Source: CBETVX01 sp965539935 (lineage in GTDB: Bacteria; Bacillota; Clostridia; Peptostreptococcales; Caminicellaceae). From it: DNA of 64,000 nucleotides. The number at the start of each line of letters is the position of its first letter. The first letter of the stretch is position 1. This document shows positions 62,004 to 64,000 of this stretch, piece by piece. A program made the translations under genes and the position numbers. Below the pieces are notes generated by a model. That model searched no databases and had not been told where the DNA came from. It was given only the letters and a program-made list of their open reading frames with translations. Location of the stretch: the NCBI GenBank assembly GCA_965539935.1, contig CBETVX010000005.1, positions 1 through 64,000 on the forward strand, given 5' to 3'.

Positions 62004-63029
62004 ATGAAACTTTGGATGCCAGACAGGGTATATTTTGAAGCCGAAGCCCTAAAGCATCCCATAGGCAAAAGAATTGAAACTTTTTGTAAAAATAATGACA
62101 TTGAAATATTACAAACAACAGCCCATCATCAAGTCAGAAACATTCCAGGCAAAACTGAAAAGGAAAAGTTCGCCAATGCAAAAAAGACTTTGGTAGTTGG
62201 TCTTAAAAAAAGCATGGATTTATGCGACTGTAGACCCTCTGCCCATTATCAATTTTCCCTTATGACAAATTGTCCCGGTAACTGTGAGTACTGTTATCTT
62301 TTTTCTACCCAAGGAAAACGCCCCTATGTAAGGGTATATGTCAATATAGATGATATATTTAATACCATCGATAAATATATAGAGAAGAATTTACCTAAAA
62401 TCACTTATTTTGAAGCAGCAAGTACTGGAGATCCCCTAGGGGTAGAACATATTACAGGTACATTAAAGAAAAGTATAGAGCACTTCGGCAAACTAAAAAA
62501 TGGTCGTTTACGAGTAGTAACTAAATATTCAAATGTAGATTCATTATTGGATATAAAGCATAATGGTCATACTAGATTTAGATTTTCTATTAACTCAGAT
62601 TATGTGATTGACAATTTTGAACACAATACCCATAGCCTAAAGGAAAGACTTGAAGCAGCGGGAAAAATGGCAAAGTCCGGTTATAAACTTGGCTTTATAA
62701 TAGCCCCAATAATGCGTCATAATGAATGGAAATATCAATATAAAAGACTATTTGAAAATTTATATAAAGAAATTGAAATCATTTCCCATGAAAATATTTC
62801 CTTTGAACTAATACAACATAGATTTACTCCATCAGCTAAAAAAGTTATTATGGAGAGATTTCCAAACACTAAACTAGATATGTATGAAAGTAAAAGAATG
62901 AAAAAATGGGGCAGATATGGTAGGATAAAATATGTATATACTAAAGAAGATGCCACAGAAATTAAAAACTATATTACAATGTTAATAAAAAAATACTTCC
63001 CCAATGGTAAAATTGAATATTTCACATGA
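62004..63029 (+). CDS. splB: Spore photoproduct lyase
   Basis: 341-residue radical SAM enzyme that repairs the thymine dimer formed in UV-irradiated spores. The cluster motif is C90xxxC94xxC97 (NCPGNCEYC). C74 and C76 precede it, and the position of Bacillus Cys141 is Ser/Thr here (AASTGDP, 138-144). That matches the clostridial type, which is reported to use a cysteine near 74 as hydrogen donor. GGAGG lies before the ATG. A forespore sigma-G promoter would be expected, but no clear match was found in the 128-bp divergent gap. Confidence 0.96.
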   Translation: MKLWMPDRVYFEAEALKHPIGKRIETFCKNNDIEILQTTAHHQVRNIPGKTEKEKFANAKKTLVVGLKKSMDLCDCRPSAHYQFSLMTNCPGNCEYCYLFSTQGKRPYVRVYVNIDDIFNTIDKYIEKNLPKITYFEAASTGDPLGVEHITGTLKKSIEHFGKLKNGRLRVVTKYSNVDSLLDIKHNGHTRFRFSINSDYVIDNFEHNTHSLKERLEAAGKMAKSGYKLGFIIAPIMRHNEWKYQYKRLFENLYKEIEIISHENISFELIQHRFTPSAKKVIMERFPNTKLDMYESKRMKKWGRYGRIKYVYTKEDATEIKNYITMLIKKYFPNGKIEYFT

Positions 63030-63053
63030 TTTAATCTAATAATTATTAAACAC

Positions 63054-63082
63054 AAAAGCTGCCTCATTTTGAGGCAGCTTTT
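63054..63082. terminator. Bidirectional terminator between splB and nrdG
   Basis: AAAAGCTGCCTCA and TGAGGCAGCTTTT form a perfect 13-bp stem with a TTT loop. A- and T-runs on both sides serve both converging genes. Confidence 0.95.
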
Positions 63083-63628
63083 TTATCTAGCCAATGGTAT
63101 TTCTTCTATGCTATAAATCTCTTCAAACAATACGGGTTTTTTATATTTCAATGATTTTTTTACATCTAAAATTCTTTGATTTTCTGAACCTCTAAATTTT
63201 AAAAGTAGATTTTTCTTCTGTATTATAAAGGGGCCATCAACTAATACATCTATAAGGTTTAAAAATTCTAACCATCCTTTTTTATAATTTATACTATTTT
63301 TATTAGTAATTTCTTCTATAGTATATCCCGTATAACACCAAATATCTAGTCCCATGTTTTTGGCTTCTTTAGCTATTTCTATACACTGTATTGGTTGTTC
63401 AAAGGGTTCACCCCCACTGAAGGTGATTCCTTTATGTAGTTCAAGTTCTTTAAGCTGATTTATAATATCTTTAGTTTCCATAAGAAATCCACCGTCAAAA
63501 TCATGGGTTGAAGGATTGTGACATCCTTTACATTTATGTTTACATCCCTGGGTCCAAATTACAGCCCTAAGCCCTGGGCCATCTACTATACTATCTCTAG
63601 TTAACCCATGGGATAATCTTATAAGCAT
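63083..63628 (-). CDS. nrdG: Anaerobic ribonucleotide reductase activating protein NrdG
   Basis: 181 residues. The radical SAM cluster motif is CxxxCxxC in TQGCKHKCKGCHNPST. SIVDGPGLRAVIW and FSGGEPFEQP are also typical. It generates the glycyl radical on NrdD using SAM and an electron from flavodoxin or ferredoxin. It lies 12 bp behind nrdD, with AAGGAAG before the ATG. Confidence 0.96.
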   Translation of the reverse strand: MLIRLSHGLTRDSIVDGPGLRAVIWTQGCKHKCKGCHNPSTHDFDGGFLMETKDIINQLKELELHKGITFSGGEPFEQPIQCIEIAKEAKNMGLDIWCYTGYTIEEITNKNSINYKKGWLEFLNLIDVLVDGPFIIQKKNLLLKFRGSENQRILDVKKSLKYKKPVLFEEIYSIEEIPLAR

Positions 63629-63640
63629 TTAATCACTTCC

Positions 63641-64000
63641 TTAGTTGCTTCTATTAAGACCGTGTTTAGTTCTGTCTTTTACTTCTGCAAGTTTTGCATT
63701 GTTGAATCTATCTATAGTTCCAACTAAATAACCTGTAATTCTTCTTATTCTTTCGAACTTAATACCGTCATCCTCTGTTCTTCCACATTTTGGACAAACC
63801 TCGTCTATAACTCCATTATATCCACAAACAGGATCCCTATCAACAGGATGGTTTATACTACCATATCCTATGCCTTCTCTATGCATTGCCCTAACTACAG
63901 TTTCAAAGGCCTCTAAGTTGTCTGAAGGTTTACCATCAAGCTCAATATACGTTATATGGCCTGCATTAGTTAATTCATGATAGGGTGCCTCTAATCTAAT
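63641..64000 (-). CDS. nrdD: Anaerobic ribonucleoside-triphosphate reductase NrdD, C-terminal part
   Basis: The frame is open to the window edge, so this is the last 119 residues only. ELTNAGHITYIELDGKPSDN and GYGSINHPVD are NrdD sequences. The zinc site is seen as C-GYNG and CPKCG (four Cys). The glycyl-radical loop RRITGYLVGT near the end contains the site-of-radical glycine. It reduces ribonucleoside triphosphates under anoxia. The start lies outside the window. Confidence 0.95.
   Translation of the reverse strand: MRLEAPYHELTNAGHITYIELDGKPSDNLEAFETVVRAMHREGIGYGSINHPVDRDPVCGYNGVIDEVCPKCGRTEDDGIKFERIRRITGYLVGTIDRFNNAKLAEVKDRTKHGLNRSN

Overview
This window comes from a low-GC, anaerobic, endospore-forming Firmicute of the Clostridia/Tissierellia type. 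The evidence is a germinant-receptor operon, spore photoproduct lyase, a GerS-like lipoprotein beside alanine racemase, tandem Spo0A boxes, a trimeric [FeFe]-hydrogenase with its maturases, and an anaerobic ribonucleotide reductase. Base composition is strongly AT-rich, coding density is high, and almost every gene from 4.3 kb onward lies on the minus strand. I cannot name the genus. No rRNA, tRNA, CRISPR array, insertion sequence or prophage was recognised.

Layout. 0-4.2 kb (+): gerA-gerC-small D subunit-gerB. 4.3-13.6 kb (-): the hydrogenase region, read as hydC, a small ferredoxin, hydB, hydA, then TM1266-type regulator, hydG, hydE, hydF. A 350-bp leader lies between hydA and the maturation genes. 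14-23 kb: hprK, uvrC and the uvrB-uvrA pair (-), plus two plus-strand genes: an unannotated 38-residue membrane peptide and a secreted stalk-domain protein. 23.2-31 kb: a class V aminotransferase (+), then ilvD-dctP-dctQ-dctM with a cupin/PocR/AraC regulator downstream. 31-40.3 kb: an AI-2E family permease and the envelope cluster ftsE-ftsX-M23 peptidase-ctp-MinJ-like, preceded by a Lon-like protease. 40.5-44.9 kb: pstSCAB-phoU. 45-48.7 kb: a chemoreceptor and a LysM protein. 49-55.9 kb: wall and lipid-II genes (murJ, DUF5693, csaB, a WecG/TagA transferase, a PrcB-like protein) and a secreted protein. 56-61.1 kb: acpS, nnrDE, a CBS protein, gerS-like, alr and mazEF, close to the Bacillus acpS-ydcC-alr-ndoAI-ndoA order. 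61.2-64 kb: a coiled-coil protein, splB (+), nrdG and the 3' end of nrdD.

How it fits together. HydABC should couple NADH and ferredoxin to H2, and HydEFG build its H-cluster. A Rex-like operator sits just after the -10 of the hydC promoter. The maturation operon is preceded by a leader that can fold either as a 20-bp intrinsic terminator or as a mutually exclusive antiterminator pairing. This leader, together with a HydE fused to a DUF3343 (Se/S-carrier-like) domain, is my best candidate for something undescribed. Other recognisable control sites are a LexA/DinR box before uvrBA, a four-repeat Pho box before pstS, and tandem 0A boxes at 10-bp spacing before the LysM gene. These sites agree with the functions of the genes they precede.
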